NCBI GenBank assembly: GCA_014871385.1
Contig: CM026429.1
Span: forward strand, 13,305,783 to 13,369,782
DNA length: 64,000 nucleotides
Reading direction: 5' to 3'
Source of the DNA: Ceratodon purpureus
Taxonomy: Eukaryota; Streptophyta; Bryopsida; Pseudoditrichales; Ditrichaceae
Made by a program: the position numbers and the translations under genes. A model generated the notes under the pieces. That model was given only the letters and a program-made list of their open reading frames with translations, had not been told where the DNA came from and made no database searches. Each line of letters begins with the position of its first letter. Position 1 is the first letter of the stretch. Positions 22,594-35,579 of this stretch are shown in pieces.

Positions 22594-24214
22594 ATGACGA
22601 GGCCTCCCTCATGTGCTGATGAGAGGGAGCAGGGGCTGAAGAAGGGACCGTGGACGCCTGATGAGGATCAGAAGCTGGTTGCGTACATTCAACAGCATGG
22701 TCATGGCAGCTGGCGCTCTCTTCCTATCAATGCCGGTATGTAGCAGTACTGGCAATATGTTGTGAATAGTGGATAGTGATATCTTTGTTGTTTGGAGCTG
22801 GTCCTAGGATGCTTTGATGTTTGAAGGTTGCTGAGACTAAACATTTATATGTTATTGCTGGTTTGCAGGTCTTCAGCGGTGTGGAAAGAGCTGTCGATTG
22901 CGGTGGACAAATTATTTGAGGCCGGACATCAAGCGGGGGAGATTCTCGCAGGAGGAGGATCGCATGATTGTGCATCTCCATGCAATTCTTGGCAACAGGT
23001 GAAATACTGACCCCTGATGTTCAGTCTCATTTCCATATAACATGTCCTGTTTGTCGCTACACCTTCGAATGAGAAGTCGCCGATCGAGAATGCGTATTAA
23101 CATTCAAATTTGGTGATGATGCAGATGGTCAGCCATTGCCAACCATCTGCCACGCCGAACAGACAACGAGATCAAGAACTACTGGAACACGCACCTCAAG
23201 AAGCGTCTGCTGCAAATGGGCATCGACCCCGTGACGCACAAATCCACATCAACGACGGAGGACCTCGACAGCTGCAGTATCCTCCCTTCTCTGTCACGTC
23301 CCGTGGTATCTTCCACGCTCTCACACATGTCCCAGTGGGAATGTGCGCGTGCTGAGGCCGAAGCCCGCCTCTGTCGACAATCCGCAACATCACCAACCTC
23401 AGATTTTGTACAGTCAAGCGTTCCACAACAGATCACCTTCAACACGGTGAATCCTAGGGGGACTCAGGATGCGTCCACCAGCTTCATGACCTCGTGGAAG
23501 GCGCAGGTTGCGGAGACTTTGCGTCCTAGCTTCGGTGTCGTGGAGCTGGACAAGACGCCCGCCAACCCCGTCAACCTGCAATCGTTTCTGCAAGACTGGG
23601 AGTCGTCTCTCCAGGGGCCGCAACAACCCACGTCGACATCACCAGGTCCATTTTCGGCGTACGACTCACCCATCAACTTCCCGGACTTCACCTCCAGCAC
23701 CGCGTCCGCAGTGGTGTCTCCCCAGTACACCACCCCGAGCCATACATTACCGTCGTCGGCCCAGATCACCGAGCGTCTCCTGGCGTCGCGTGGGTTCAGC
23801 AACGACATTTCGCTAATTCTACCCCCACCAACCAAAGTTTCCAGCTATAGTCTTCCAGGAGAGTCGAACCACTTTATCGATTCTCCCACGAGCATCCTCC
23901 AGGCCCCTGAATATGACTCTTCCTACACCAACAGCCCGTGCGTGAGCAGCAGCGGCGGCGACAGCTTCGATCTCATAGCACAGAGTTTGGGCTTGATTAA
24001 CCAGGAAAATGAACAGTCCCGGAGTAGCCTGAACATGTTTCCAGCTGAGCCGCCTTTCTGGTCTCGGCAGCAAGTGGCGATGTCGAACACGCTGCAACCA
24101 TCGGAGCCTTACTTGATTCTCCCGCAGCTGAATCCCCCGAAACCGAGCTTCATGTTGAGCCAAGTTGAAGTTCCGAACAACATACCGATCCCACAGTTTG
24201 ATTTTTTGTGTTGA
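22594..24214 (+). CDS. R2R3-MYB transcription factor
   Basis: Three exons: 22594..22735, 22869..22998 and 23125..24214. Junctions are GT-AG and the frames join exactly (453 aa). The 130-bp second exon and both intron positions are the classic R2R3-MYB arrangement. R2 reads [20 protein letters not shown] through [18 protein letters not shown]3 reads [20 protein letters not shown] through [18 protein letters not shown], with Phe replacing the first Trp as usual in R3. The bHLH-interaction signature is absent from R3. The C-terminal 330 residues are Ser/Pro/Thr-rich and of unknown subgroup, presumably an activation region. It should bind MYB core sites in the nucleus. An upstream in-frame ATG at 22507 exists, but [20 protein letters not shown] is the usual short MYB lead. 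The subgroup was not assigned. Confidence 0.95.
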
Positions 24215-25220
24215 GAGCATGCGCTTCAGTTGATTCGTAGTGCACGGTACATATTGATTTTGCCAATTTTTTCATTTTCCATGTTTTATTTTTTGGGCTA
24301 CTATTGCATCCCTGTGAGGAGATGGACGCTTAGTACTATTCTGACGGCAATTGTGAGTGGCGGAGACGACGTCGACCATGCCAGTTCGATCTCCGCGTTT
24401 GGAACTCAGTGATGGACTTTTCTATGAGTTCAATTGAGACCTGCGACGGACGAATGTGCAGCATGCACCAGTTTTGTAGATAAATGAGACTAGTAGTGTA
24501 ATGAGATGATGGCAGCAGTAAGGTTGTAATTTCAGACCATTTTTTTGAGTGACGTTCCTAGACATATCAGGATATGACCAGGAGTGCCCATTTTGTAACA
24601 TGCCCATTTTTTTGGAGGTTAATTTCCAGATTCGATTTGAACAACTGCATCATATAATCAAGGTGTCACTGACGCATGCATGTCCTTCATATGTGAATGA
24701 TGTTCCTCTTTCAAGTTGCGACTATATATTCTCTGCGGATTTTTTGAACTCTTGCATCTTCTGGTGCATCGGTGGTTGCGCTTTTCCCTACAACATCATG
24801 AATATCTCTTTAAAGCACTGGGTCGGATAGTAATCATAGTACTGAACTAAGGAAAATACTTGCAGATGGCACAAACCTCGAGCTGGGCTGCTCAGTCAGG
24901 TCACTTAGTGACCTCTTCGACAGTCACAGTGAACACGTCCACTTTCGCTTCGCTCTCGACCACCCAGTGCAAGATAATGTCGCTAAATACTTCGGCTCTT
25001 GCACCGCAGAATTCAAGTCCTCTGACAAGTCCTTTCTAGATCAACTAGTGCTCAAACTATAGATAGCTTATACATGCAAACGCATACATGATATCGATAA
25101 TTTCCATGCAATGTATACACGATATTCATAATTTCCATGCAGCCTTCAATCATGCATGACTTGTTCAGAAGCAAACTGTTGAACTTCAATGGATTCTCAG
25201 CCGGCTTTCCTGTGATAAGA
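24215..25220. other. 3' flank of the MYB gene
   Basis: This holds the likely 3' UTR and ordinary intergenic DNA. No gene, RNA or repeat was recognised. Confidence 0.5.
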
Positions 25221-25956
25221 GGGGAAGCACAATAAAGTGGACCAAAAAAGTGCTTATCTTTTCACCAATTTCAGCCCCTTCCATAAACACTAGGGAAAGT
25301 GGGATCTACGTTATGTCGATGCATGATTAAGTTTGGGATACGAATAGTAGACTTGATGGACTTTAACTTCCCAAAGTTTCGGGAGAAGACATTGAGTTTA
25401 CCATGGAAAACAGAGACGTCGAACTCGGACAAAGTGAACTGACTCATTTGGAAAAGTGAGCATAACTGTTTAGGGTTTTGTCCAAAATCACTTTTAATTT
25501 CGCGGGGCCCTCCGTATGTTTGAGAGGTATTCTAAAATAGTCAATTCATATACTCATTGATTGATTTAGGGTTCCAAAAGTGTCGCAAGGATGCTTTTTA
25601 AGAGGGTCTTTTCCACGATACTTTTTGTTACTTTTTTTTCACCGAACATTGTTTTTTAAATTGAAAAAAACATCATCTAAAGACAATAGAGGGCCCCAAA
25701 TGAAGAAATCAAGACTTTGGAAAAGTTCATTTTCATGATTTTGAACTAGTGGTCAAATTTAGTTTCAATTGAGGATGCTCTGTTTGTGAAGATGTGCATA
25801 AGATACCTTATGATACCTTAAAAAGTGACTAAAATGCTCAAAAACTACACCAAAATGCTCAAAATCGGCTTTGAGCCTTCAAAAACAGCACACTTCATAT
25901 TCACTTGTTAGTGGTCACATTTTGCACTTTGTGGTCCACTTTATTGTGCTCTCCCC
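25221..25956. mobile_element. TIR element, about 736 bp, non-coding
   Basis: AGCACAATAAAGTGGACCA at 25226-25244 is repeated exactly in inverted orientation at 25932-25950. The similarity extends inward to GTGC and outward to a GGGG run. The interior is AT-rich without an ORF. The superfamily and target duplication were not resolved. Confidence 0.65.
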
Positions 25957-28000
25957 CATAAATCTTTTTTGTTTTCTTACATTTTGATTTTTTTTTTAAA
26001 ATTATTATTGTTTTGATGTCTTTCTTCTGATCCGGACTTATCTCCACACTGTGGAGAACAAGAAACATTACGTTTCAGGGACTTTAGAGAATCAGGATAG
26101 CGTGCTGTCCAATGACGGAAGAGATAAAGTTTTACTATCGGGCTGCCTTTTTAGCCTGAAATCATGGAACTTGTTCTTACGTTCATCTGAAGTGCGTCAT
26201 CGTACAGTATTGGCTAGCTCGGAATAGACTCAGGTGATGGGCTTGTCTATAATTGGGCTCACAAGCGCAGCCCAATACTGTAGAAGCCAGGGATTCATCG
26301 CTTAAATTGGCACCGTATTTCAGGAGCTACTCATGCCTAATAAATGAACCGCAACGAAAAAACTCCTTTTTGGCCGGAGCATCATAAAAGCCAAAATACG
26401 AACTGAAAATTCCAAAAGTACGTATTCGACTTAATCTAAGGATGGAATTCAATTTGTGCACTTTGAGGCATCAGCCCATAAATCAGCACTATTGTTATCG
26501 CCAATCTATGGCCCCTTCCCAAGTGTCGTTTCTTCGGAGCGGCTGACTTACATCAGATTTTTCACAGATTCCATTTTCTCAGAAGACCGGTTCCATCAAT
26601 TAATTGAATTGGATGAACCAAAATTGGTTCTGAGCCTTTTCATGAATTGAGGGGATTCCTTGTTCCCTGATTAAGTGTTAAATTTTTTGGAACTGAAATT
26701 AGTCTATAAGGGTGCAGCTGTGTGGCTGGAATTAGCTTAGGCACCGCCCATCTCTGACTGCTTAATAGGTTCTTTTGGATTTTTTGAATTTTTAACATAT
26801 TTTATTAAAATTTTGTTTATAATATGGAAATGCGAGAAGGTGAGAACATGAGCTGAACGGGTAGTTAGAGATGTTGCATTGTTGCACCAGCACTGCCCGA
26901 ATGAAACATGGATGAGCCTTCAATTCGCGGCACTTCAGTTCGCGTTGGCCAATCATTGAATCAAAGGCAACGCGAAATCCAGGTAAAATTCTGAAACCCA
27001 GTGGCCTCCACCTCTCCTCCATCTGAGTTACAGTCCCACCCTCCAGAGTTCAGGCATCCGACCTCGAAGCACTGCCTCTGCATTCATTTGGAAAAATCAC
27101 CAATACTTATTCACGTTGGACGCGCTAATCTGCACACAAAATCATTGGAATCTCTTCCCAACACCGGGACACAGGCTAAGTAACCTACTCAGTTCATTGT
27201 ATTGCCAACCTTCGATCGCTGTAAGTGCTGATTTCGCTGTCACTGTAAATTACTTCTAAATGATCCTCATGCTAATTTTCACAACCGGACGAGAAACAAA
27301 CCACCAGACTCTACTAAATATTAATGACAAAAAGTTGCGTTCAAAATGGGGGTATCTCACTTGAGATGCAGTCAAGTGCATTGAGGTAAATATAGTAAGC
27401 ATGTTGAGGACTTGAGCAAGATAGAATTATGTGGCCCAAATAATCTCCGAATGCTCAAATAATCAGCATCAATTTGCAACTAATTGTAGTAGTGCCCACA
27501 TGGGCAATACATGACGACCAATGAGTGTTGAGATACAGATAGTCGAATCGATTTGCAAGCTCTTGTAGTAGTAGTACCCACATGGGCAGGACAAGGCGAG
27601 CACTAAGTGTTCAAATATTTGACCACTCAGGAAGAGCATGGAGTATGAGTTTAATTACAGTAAGGTTTGTTCTCTTGTAACACACAGGCATTTCAGCAAC
27701 TTACAAGTTTCGAATTCCAGACTATAGCTCCAGTCTAACTACTAACAAGTATCCTAATTAGGAGGGAACCGACTTGGCCTAGACTTTGTACAGGAACTTA
27801 CCGTATCTAGATCTGAAGTGATGATCCATCCTTGATCTGTGTCTCCGATAAAATTTGAAAAACAGAGAAATGAAAACAGATGAGGTAAATACAGTACTGG
27901 GTTACCCCTGGTTGAACAAGAGTAAAGACGGGCTCCCAGGCATCCAGGCAGCTCCTTGCTTGAATGTATTCAAGACACACCATATTTTGCTTCCATGGAA
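25957..28000. other. Intergenic DNA, diverged direct duplication near 27.5 kb
   Basis: 27,478-27,536 and 27,557-27,620 share diverged blocks (TTGTAGTAG...CCCACATGGGCA...AGTGTT), suggesting an old tandem duplication. Nothing else was recognised. Confidence 0.35.
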
Positions 28001-29635
28001 CTATATTCTAGTAGGAAAAACACCATTGGTCTTCATGTAGGACATCAACTGGTCTGGCAGTTCTTTCAATAATTTCTTTGCCGCAGATTCCAGACTTCCT
28101 CCTTTGATGGGCACAAACTGAACAATGTCGCGAGCAGCGACTCTTCCATTTTGAGTGGTCAGCTTCTTCTTGTCAGAATCCAGGAAGTTCATTGCGCTAA
28201 AGTCAGCATTGCCTACACCAACAATGAGAAGCGAGAGTGGAAGATACGATGCCTCCACAATTGCTGCAATAGTGTCTTGCATATCGAGAATTTCTCCATC
28301 AGTGATAATGAGAAGCACAAAGTACTTGAGCTGTCGCTGATATTGTGCTGCAATGGAAGCTGCCTGCCTCACCACAGGAGCAAACCAGGTAGGCCCATAA
28401 AGCTCTACTGAGTTCACTGCCTGCGAATATACAGCCTCTATTCCCGCAATGCCTTCCACCTCGGGATTACTCACGTTGTTGTTCAGAGGAAAACAGTGTG
28501 ATAGAATTCCATTAACTTTTCCTCCAAAGCCCCAACAAGGAAAGTGTTTGTCGGTGTCATAAAACTGAAGAACCCCACCAACTGTTTGAATTGCCGTCTG
28601 ATAGGCATTGGGGCGTCGTCCGTATATATCAATGTAATGTAGAGAGCCTGGTGAACGAGGATCTCCATTTGATGCAGTGAAATCGACAGCTACGAAGAAA
28701 CTAATCTGACAACCACCCATGACATAGTCCAAGAAGTTGAAAACAGGGGAAATCTTACAGATACTTACAAATAGATTCCCTCGGCTCTTGTTTAGATTCT
28801 TGGAAGTTTTGGATTGTCGTGTGAGGTTCAATGAAGTCCTTTCCAGGAAATGCCTCTCAAGTTGATTGAGAGTAGTTTTGACCTCTCCAATGAGTTTGTG
28901 TTTGCCATTGCTGTTGTAGTCGAGGCACTCAACCAGTAACGTTTTGTCCTTGTTCCCGCTGCAAAGTTGTTGGAGATTCACCAAGAATGGTTTCCATGTG
29001 GGATTTAAATTATTCTGAATCACTTCGGTCTGGCAGACGGGTGTCCATGTGCCGTCTGCTTGCAACTTTGAAATCCTGATACACGGATCGCTCTTGGAAA
29101 ATATTTCTAAATTTTCAAGGTTAGTGCAACACAGAACCAGCTCAACCTCCTCAGGCCTTCCAGCTCCAGTTTGCACCTCTTCAGCACGGATTGTAAGTGT
29201 CCCACTCGGCCCTATCAAATCATTGACGTTCTTGAGGCCCGCTTCGAGGGGTCGTGTCAACTTCTGCCAAGGTGAAACGATAATCTCTGCAAGGTTGGTC
29301 CTAATCTCCCCCAGAAATTCCTGCTTCTTGAGCTTGAATTTGTCCGATGTCTTTTCTTTGTAATTTGAGTCTACATCAAAAACAACGAAACGGAGAGGTT
29401 GAACCTCCTCAAAGCGGTACTGTATGGTCAAATGATATACCCACTTGGGATTTAAAGTATTTGGTGTCGCTTCCGACCGTCCAAGCTCTATTTCCTTTCC
29501 TTCGGGATCGATTCCGTATGCCACCAGCATGGGGTCACTTGTGCCCATCACATCCCTGTTGCGTAAACCGCTTGCTTCAAACGACAATTGCAGTATTGAA
29601 CTTGGAACCCCGCTGGATGCAGCAGGCCAGGCCAT
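28001..29635 (-). CDS. Copine (C2-C2-vWA), single exon, 544 aa
   Basis: Copines are Ca2+-dependent phospholipid-binding proteins. Plant BONZAI members act at the plasma membrane in growth and defence. Here C2A spans about residues 12-140 (Ca-ligand Asp in RNRDVMGTSDP and FDVDSNY) and C2B about 150-285 (SKSDPCIRI, LDYNSNGKH). The copine-type vWA spans about 310-525, with the MIDAS signature VDFTASNGDP and RDIVQFVPIKG near the end. Length and domain order are normal. Two oddities: the frame has no intron, whereas flowering-plant copine genes known to me have many, so it may be a retrocopy. It also starts MAWPAASS, without the Gly2 that plant BON1 uses for N-myristoylation. A TTGTCCCAG acceptor-like sequence lies just before the ATG, so an upstream exon is possible, for instance the proline-rich frame near 31402-31623. 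No stop or frameshift interrupts it. Confidence 0.92.
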   Translation of the reverse strand: MAWPAASSGVPSSILQLSFEASGLRNRDVMGTSDPMLVAYGIDPEGKEIELGRSEATPNTLNPKWVYHLTIQYRFEEVQPLRFVVFDVDSNYKEKTSDKFKLKKQEFLGEIRTNLAEIIVSPWQKLTRPLEAGLKNVNDLIGPSGTLTIRAEEVQTGAGRPEEVELVLCCTNLENLEIFSKSDPCIRISKLQADGTWTPVCQTEVIQNNLNPTWKPFLVNLQQLCSGNKDKTLLVECLDYNSNGKHKLIGEVKTTLNQLERHFLERTSLNLTRQSKTSKNLNKSRGNLFVSICKISPVFNFLDYVMGGCQISFFVAVDFTASNGDPRSPGSLHYIDIYGRRPNAYQTAIQTVGGVLQFYDTDKHFPCWGFGGKVNGILSHCFPLNNNVSNPEVEGIAGIEAVYSQAVNSVELYGPTWFAPVVRQAASIAAQYQRQLKYFVLLIITDGEILDMQDTIAAIVEASYLPLSLLIVGVGNADFSAMNFLDSDKKKLTTQNGRVAARDIVQFVPIKGGSLESAAKKLLKELPDQLMSYMKTNGVFPTRI

Positions 29636-32245
29636 ACTGGGACAACCACCTTAGTGAGAGGTTTGAGAACGAAAATATACCCTCCCGTATCAAGACAACC
29701 CTTCTCAAATCCACCGACGGACAGAAACCACACAAACTAATGTTCGCCACTGATGCCAATGTTATATTTCCCACCAACCTGCTAGCTGCAGAATAATTGT
29801 CCTTGCCTTCAATGAGGTGGTTTGCAAACTTCTGGAAAAGATCAAATACATTAATTAGTCTTGAATCTCCGTTCCTTGCTCTCTCTGAGAAACGGGTACA
29901 ATGTGATCAGCCATATAAAAAAATATGTTAATGGCTAGGCATGTGAGGAAATTGTTTTTCATCCCAATCCTCATATACTTGGACTTCTTTAAGTATGTGT
30001 TGATTTTAGAATTGAAGGAAAACATAAAATAGAATCCTAATTATAAAGTAAGGATCTACCCCTCCCTCATCTGCAGGCATGAGCTCATGTTTGAAAACAA
30101 GCTCCACTGATGGACCAATGAGCAACACCACAGGAAGAGTAGATAATGGTTACGGTTTAGAAAACCTAATCACAATACGAAAAAAGAATGAACCATGCCA
30201 CCAGTGCAATTGGCATTAAAAGTCAACCGAATAAGAAAGTGAACCTCGATATGAACATCATCACCAATACAACACGAAAGACTTTTCAAAATGGGAGTCA
30301 CCTACTTCGCACTTAAGCTTACTATGATCTACACGACCGGTCTTCCCAAACCCTAAGCCAGCTTCGACCTGTTAATTCTCGAGTTGCTGAGCGTCTTCAT
30401 AGTTACCATTAGCTTTCCCAACGTTCACCAAAGGTCAGGGTTTAGGGTTTAACTAAAGCAATTGAGAATCAGATTCGACAGGAAAAGTTTTTCTTAAATC
30501 CACAATAGACTCACAATATTGTGGATTACTCTTAAATTACTCTTAAATTTGCTTAACTAATACGGTTCAACAGAAGACACAATTCAGACCCCGCTTACCC
30601 TCTCTAACTTCGACTTCACCACGTTGGTCGAGCAAGGTAATGGGTTTCATTCATGGAACTGATAAAACTCCTCTCAACCAAACCACCCACAGGAAAAAAA
30701 ACAAACCCAGTAGAAAGCCCTTCAATGATACTCCAAACAACCAACCAAAGAACGGCACACACCAACAGCCACACATTCCCACTCAAACGATGACCCTCAT
30801 CTCGAAGTCACATGACCAACACACATTGATCATCCAGTCACACCACTGATCTCCTCTACAAGTGCACCGCATTGTCAACACCGAACAATATCACATATAA
30901 CCCCAACAAACAACAACCCATCATGGAGCAACCACCGAGGCGAACCCAAAACAAACCAAATGATTCAAAGAAAGAGAAGCAAACTAGTAACCCACCTGCC
31001 AGTACTCACCCGTAGATCAAACCATGCAGATCAGTTTGTCAAGCTGATCGATCAATACTCCAGCACTAGATCGCAAACTCAATCGGCCGAACATATATAT
31101 ATCCAGCCTGCGAACGCGTAACTGTGGCCCACCGACTATTGCTAGAAAATACCGAACCGTGTCCAGTGCCGACGAACTAAAACCTCCAGATTTGTTACTT
31201 GGAAGGCCCGGACCAACTGCTGATCCTACTAGGGACTAGAATACATAAATCAACAAGCGACAAGATGGAAATGACCAAAATCAACAAGACTCCGTCTTAT
31301 TGTCAATGTAAAGTCATGATTTAAAAATTCGTATGAAATCGAATGCAGAATGATGGTTCCGCCATACGCGGTTCTCTGCATGGTTGTCGGCGTATAATTG
31401 GTCAGGGGTAGGGGCGTTCACAAGGTGGTGGCACAGAGGCGTACCCAAGACCGCTACTATACTGTGCGTGTGACCGAGCGGGAGGGGGTTCGTTTGATTG
31501 GCTGAAATCTGGAACACGGTTAGGGGGTGTCGGATCTGATCGCGTGGAGGTTGCGTCTGGGACCTGGGTGGGTTCCGAGTTTCCGTATGCGGGGGTGTTG
31601 GGAGGGGGAGGGGCGTGGTACACGAGAGGACGCTCTTTCGGTACCCAGGTCCTGATTCCTGGAATGTGTAAGGTAGAGATGATTCCCGTCAGTTTAAGCC
31701 ATTCACCATATTTGGGATTGAGAAAACTATGGGGATATTATTTATACAAATAGAAGCTAGGTTGAAAATCACAAATCTGATTTTTTAATATTTTTTCGAA
31801 ATTTATCAAATTTTCATGAATATTTGAAATGCAACATTGTAGACTACTATTTCCGTGAGTAGGTATATGCAATACAAAGATTCTTGCATGGAGAACATGA
31901 TAGGTTGTTATACAATCTGCTGAGTGTGGTAGTCAGGTGCTTTCTGCTTAGATATTGGTGCACTAATAGGCCACGGAATTAGAACCCTCACGGGAATACC
32001 GATCTCTACCTTATTGGAGGTGTTGAGGGTTGGGAAGGATTTTGAGTTTGGATTTTAAGTTATTCTGACTTGTATTTGACTTTTTAACATCAAGGACGAG
32101 AGTTTTCTTTGATGTGTGTTGCACATGGGTACATATTCCCTACATATTATAGATTCTCCTTGTAGGGTTGTTGAATTTGTAGCACATTTTTATTGCATTG
32201 GTTATGTTTAGGTTTTGAATAGTGTGGTTATTTATGACTTCGTAA
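29636..32245. other. Region upstream of the copine gene
   Basis: No supported gene. A minus-strand frame at 31402-31623 (73 aa, rich in Pro and Ser, ending PPCERPYP) sits in a small GC-rich patch. It could be a 5' exon of the copine gene or chance. TATATATA occurs near 31096. A short telomere-like GGGTTTAGGGTTT occurs near 30438. Confidence 0.35.
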
Positions 32246-32691
32246 GAGCATCCACACACTTGCGCGGGGTGCGAGACACGCCACAGCAGGTTTTGAGGGC
32301 CCTCGCAATGGTGCGGACTCGCAAGATTTCGGCCCCCCCACCCCTCCGTGTCAAAATTTTAACAAATCGCGGTCAAGCCTGTTTTGAGGCACTTGCGATG
32401 CTGAGGTGGCCAAAGGAGCTGGAGTAAGGAGCTAGAGTGAGAAGCCGGAGGAACAGGAGTGAGGAGCCAAAAACAACCCAACGACGACGCTATACGGCAA
32501 ATCTCTATCCTAGTCAACGAAAAACGGGCATGCAATGGCAAAATGGGAGTACATCAAAGTAGAGAGCCTGGGCACATTTTCTTGGAGCCCACAAACTTCA
32601 AACTGGATTCGTAAGCACGGGTGGGGGATACAAATGAGGGCCCGCAAAAATTCTACACACGCACTCTTGGCTCGGCAGGGTGCAAATGCTC
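32246..32691. mobile_element. PIF/Harbinger-like MITE, 446 bp, TAA target duplication
   Basis: Ends are GAGCATCCACAC (left) and GAGCATTTGCAC (right, inverted). TAA is present on both sides, at 32243-32245 and 32692-32694. The 3-bp TAA/TTA duplication is the mark of PIF/Harbinger elements. Ends starting GAGCAT are common among plant MITEs. It is GC-rich inside and has no convincing ORF. Confidence 0.6.
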
Positions 32692-32694
32692 TAA

Positions 32695-33495
32695 ACTTCT
32701 CGTCATCACGTTCGTTTATTCTTTCCATGAACTTTGTAGCATTGATTTGGATATTTTAAGCCTACCTGAACATGTGCCTTCAAATACACTTCCACTGAAC
32801 TTCTTTGTAAGTGTCTCCGTCTTTTTGTTGTAATGTAGGAAATGACTAGAGGGTATTTACAGTTGTGGCATTTCTACACAAACTTCTAGAACAAGTCCGA
32901 TATATTTCAGGTATACGGTGTCAAACAATCAATTTTTCTTTTCATATTTTGGAAAACGCAGGATCCGTAGTACAAGATATTGCGGGGTTTACACTAGTGT
33001 ACACTCAAAAATTACAAGCCTGAAACAATTAGAGTATATACACTAAGCTGGCGACTGTAGTTTTCTACATGTTCGTTTACCTTCCAAACATGTCATTCTA
33101 CGAAATTAACAGGGGATTTTAAATATCACATTCAAGTTGAAAACCAGACGCATATTTGTTTCAGGTGAAAGACTAACAAGCCTCAGTCGACAGTCATGTT
33201 ACAAAGTTTCACAAGCTTCAGGCCTTACAGTACTAGCTCCTAAGTGAAGGCAACGGAAGCACATCCTATTCCTCTTGCATCTATTTGGAAGGCATGGACA
33301 GCTTACACATGTTTACAGGCTGGCAAAAAGCGCAAGTTAACTACCCCAACTAGATAGTCATGAATCATATCAGACGTGGTGATCCCTCAATCAATATAAC
33401 TGCTCTCTCGCATGCTCAGTATTGCCGCAGTAGTGTCAAAAGAATAATCAGTGAGCACAGACAAGAAACTTCGACAAATCAAACTCCTACTCTGT
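32695..33495. other. Intergenic DNA at the 3' side of THF1
   Basis: AT-rich sequence holding the likely 3' UTR of the minus-strand THF1 gene near its right edge. Nothing else was recognised. Confidence 0.45.
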
Positions 33496-35579
33496 TTAGG
33501 CTCCCTCAGTCTTTGCAACAGTCTCAGCTGACTTCGCGTTTGCTGCAGCAGCGTCTCGCTCTGCTTGCTTTTTCTTCTCTCTGTTTCAGATTCGATAACA
33601 TCATCAGAAAATGTAACCAAGGGAACAAAAACAGCGCCAGTAAAGAGTTTACTCTCACTGGACAAATTTAACAAAACCTTCACCGGACCCATTTCCCAAG
33701 TTAATATTAAAGTTCAGCTCTAGCCCTTCAAGACGGAGTTCACATGAGAGGGGAGTATGGGATCAGATCGCTGACCTCTCGTTGTACTCCTTGATCAGCT
33801 CCTTTCCTTGAGCCAACTTCGAGAGTAAATTCCTATACACGTCCAAGTCCCGGTCGACGCTCCGCTTGCTGATGTTCAGTGCCTTAGACAGCTGTAAGCA
33901 AGTACCCACCCTCAACATAAAAACTTGAGTTTTTGCACATCCAACGATTTGACGTGAAGCCATACGTGTAGAGAAAGTGCTACCCAATCATATAGGTGTG
34001 AGCATATTTCGTGGTCCAAGCTTTTACGTAGCTACACGTTCCAACTAACTGAAGAAACATGCTGCTTTCATCACTCAAAATGTGACCACTCACTGAAGTT
34101 TTTAGATGTGGCTTATACCATTGAGCCCCCTTATCATGATAAGTGGCGTACTCATTTGGGCAATGGGATACCAAGCACGAAGACTTTGATACTTTCGCAT
34201 CCATGTTCTCAAAGAAATGTAAGAAGGAATTAAATTTATTAGGTCAGGATATTCAAAATCAGATAAGAATAGCCAGTAAAACTTACGTTCTCCAAAACAG
34301 CTGGGTCGGAAGCGTTAGCCTTCTCAAGGAGCCGGAATAATCCAATTGCGAAAAATCTACTGTAATGGAAGGATTCTTTGCCTGCCGCACGCTCTGCAAT
34401 ACCCTTGAGGGCAGCCTCGACTTCTCCGTCTTTGCTTGCAAAATCAGTAATTGCGCCTCCACTTTGGGCAGCTGCCCACTCCTCTAACTTCGTGGCATCT
34501 TTCCTGCAGCTCCCAAAGTGGATTATTTTGGTCAATAAATGTCAAACCCCATGTAATCTCAAATTAGTGCAAGTAGCCCTGCAATAGTTCTCCTGTACAT
34601 GTGTGATGCGCAATTGCTCGGAATCTTGAAGAATTAAAAAAAACGGTGAAAACCAACCTGTACAATTCGGGATCCTCGTTCAATGAAGTGATGTATGCCT
34701 TGAAAATCGCATCCCGGTCCGCATCATTAGGGTAACCGTCCATAAGCTGATCATAGACAGTGACAAAGCCCAGAGCGAACACTGGGTCATAAGTGTAGGT
34801 CGAATTGTATCGCATCAAATGCTGCTGCACCAAGAGCTCCTGAATCACGGTGCTGTAAATGCTAGGGATTGGCTTCCTGTAAGACTTAATAAAAGCTCCC
34901 TTTGTATCCGACACAGTTGGTACGTCTGCCCTGACCAAAGTGCCCCCAAGTCTCATCAAAATCCAACCCACATTGTCTCCCAACCACATATCCCACACAT
35001 CACCCCATCCAAATCCCAAATCCCACCTACATACCAAAACTTATCCACACCTCAACCCAACATTCACATCACATCCTTCAAACACCCTCCCTCAACACCC
35101 TCACAAACAGACCTATAACACTGTCACTCTCCTCTCAACCCCTTTCTTCAATTCATCACTCACTCGCCCGTGCTGATTGTCACATGCCAATGTAATCATT
35201 TGTTGCCACATACATTCCCTACGATTCATATTCAATTCCCAACATCCCAAGGCAAAGATGAACCACTCTAACCACCAAAAAAAATCATACAAAAATCATT
35301 CACCCCTAAGCTACCCAAAAACTCCAAACATGGTCGATTCATACCAGTAGAAGTAGCAGCAGGAGCAGCAGCAGCAGCACACGCCACAACACCACGCCTC
35401 TTACTAACAACAGGCACACTAGAGCCGCTCTTGGCAACACCAACACAGCGCAGCTGCTCCAGAGGACAGGCACCCACTTGCCATCTCACGCTCCTGGCCT
35501 TGTCAGCAGCTCCAGCATTGAAGCTAACCGCAGCCTTGACACAGCAGGGAGCCACCGTGGAACTGGACAGAGCCGCCAT
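33496..35579 (-). CDS. THF1: THYLAKOID FORMATION 1 / Psb29, plastid
   Basis: Five exons on the minus strand: 35579..35345, 34925..34658, 34503..34287, 33891..33776 and 33580..33496. All junctions are GT-AG and frames join exactly (306 aa). Residues 1-78 are a chloroplast transit peptide rich in Ala, Ser and Val, starting MAALSSSTVAP. The mature part reads TDVPTVSDTKGAFIKSYRKP, QHLMRYNSTYTYDPVFALGF, YPNDADRDAIFKAYI, FHYSRFFAIGLFRLLE and KRSVDRDLDVYRNLLSKL. These are the conserved Psb29/THF1 blocks. The C-terminus is a short charged coiled coil (REKKKQAERDAAAANAKSAE). In plants and cyanobacteria the protein supports thylakoid biogenesis, photosystem II dynamics and FtsH protease accumulation. 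The in-frame GTG-initiated extension upstream of 35579 is not needed. A TATA box lies at 35911-35918. Confidence 0.95.
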
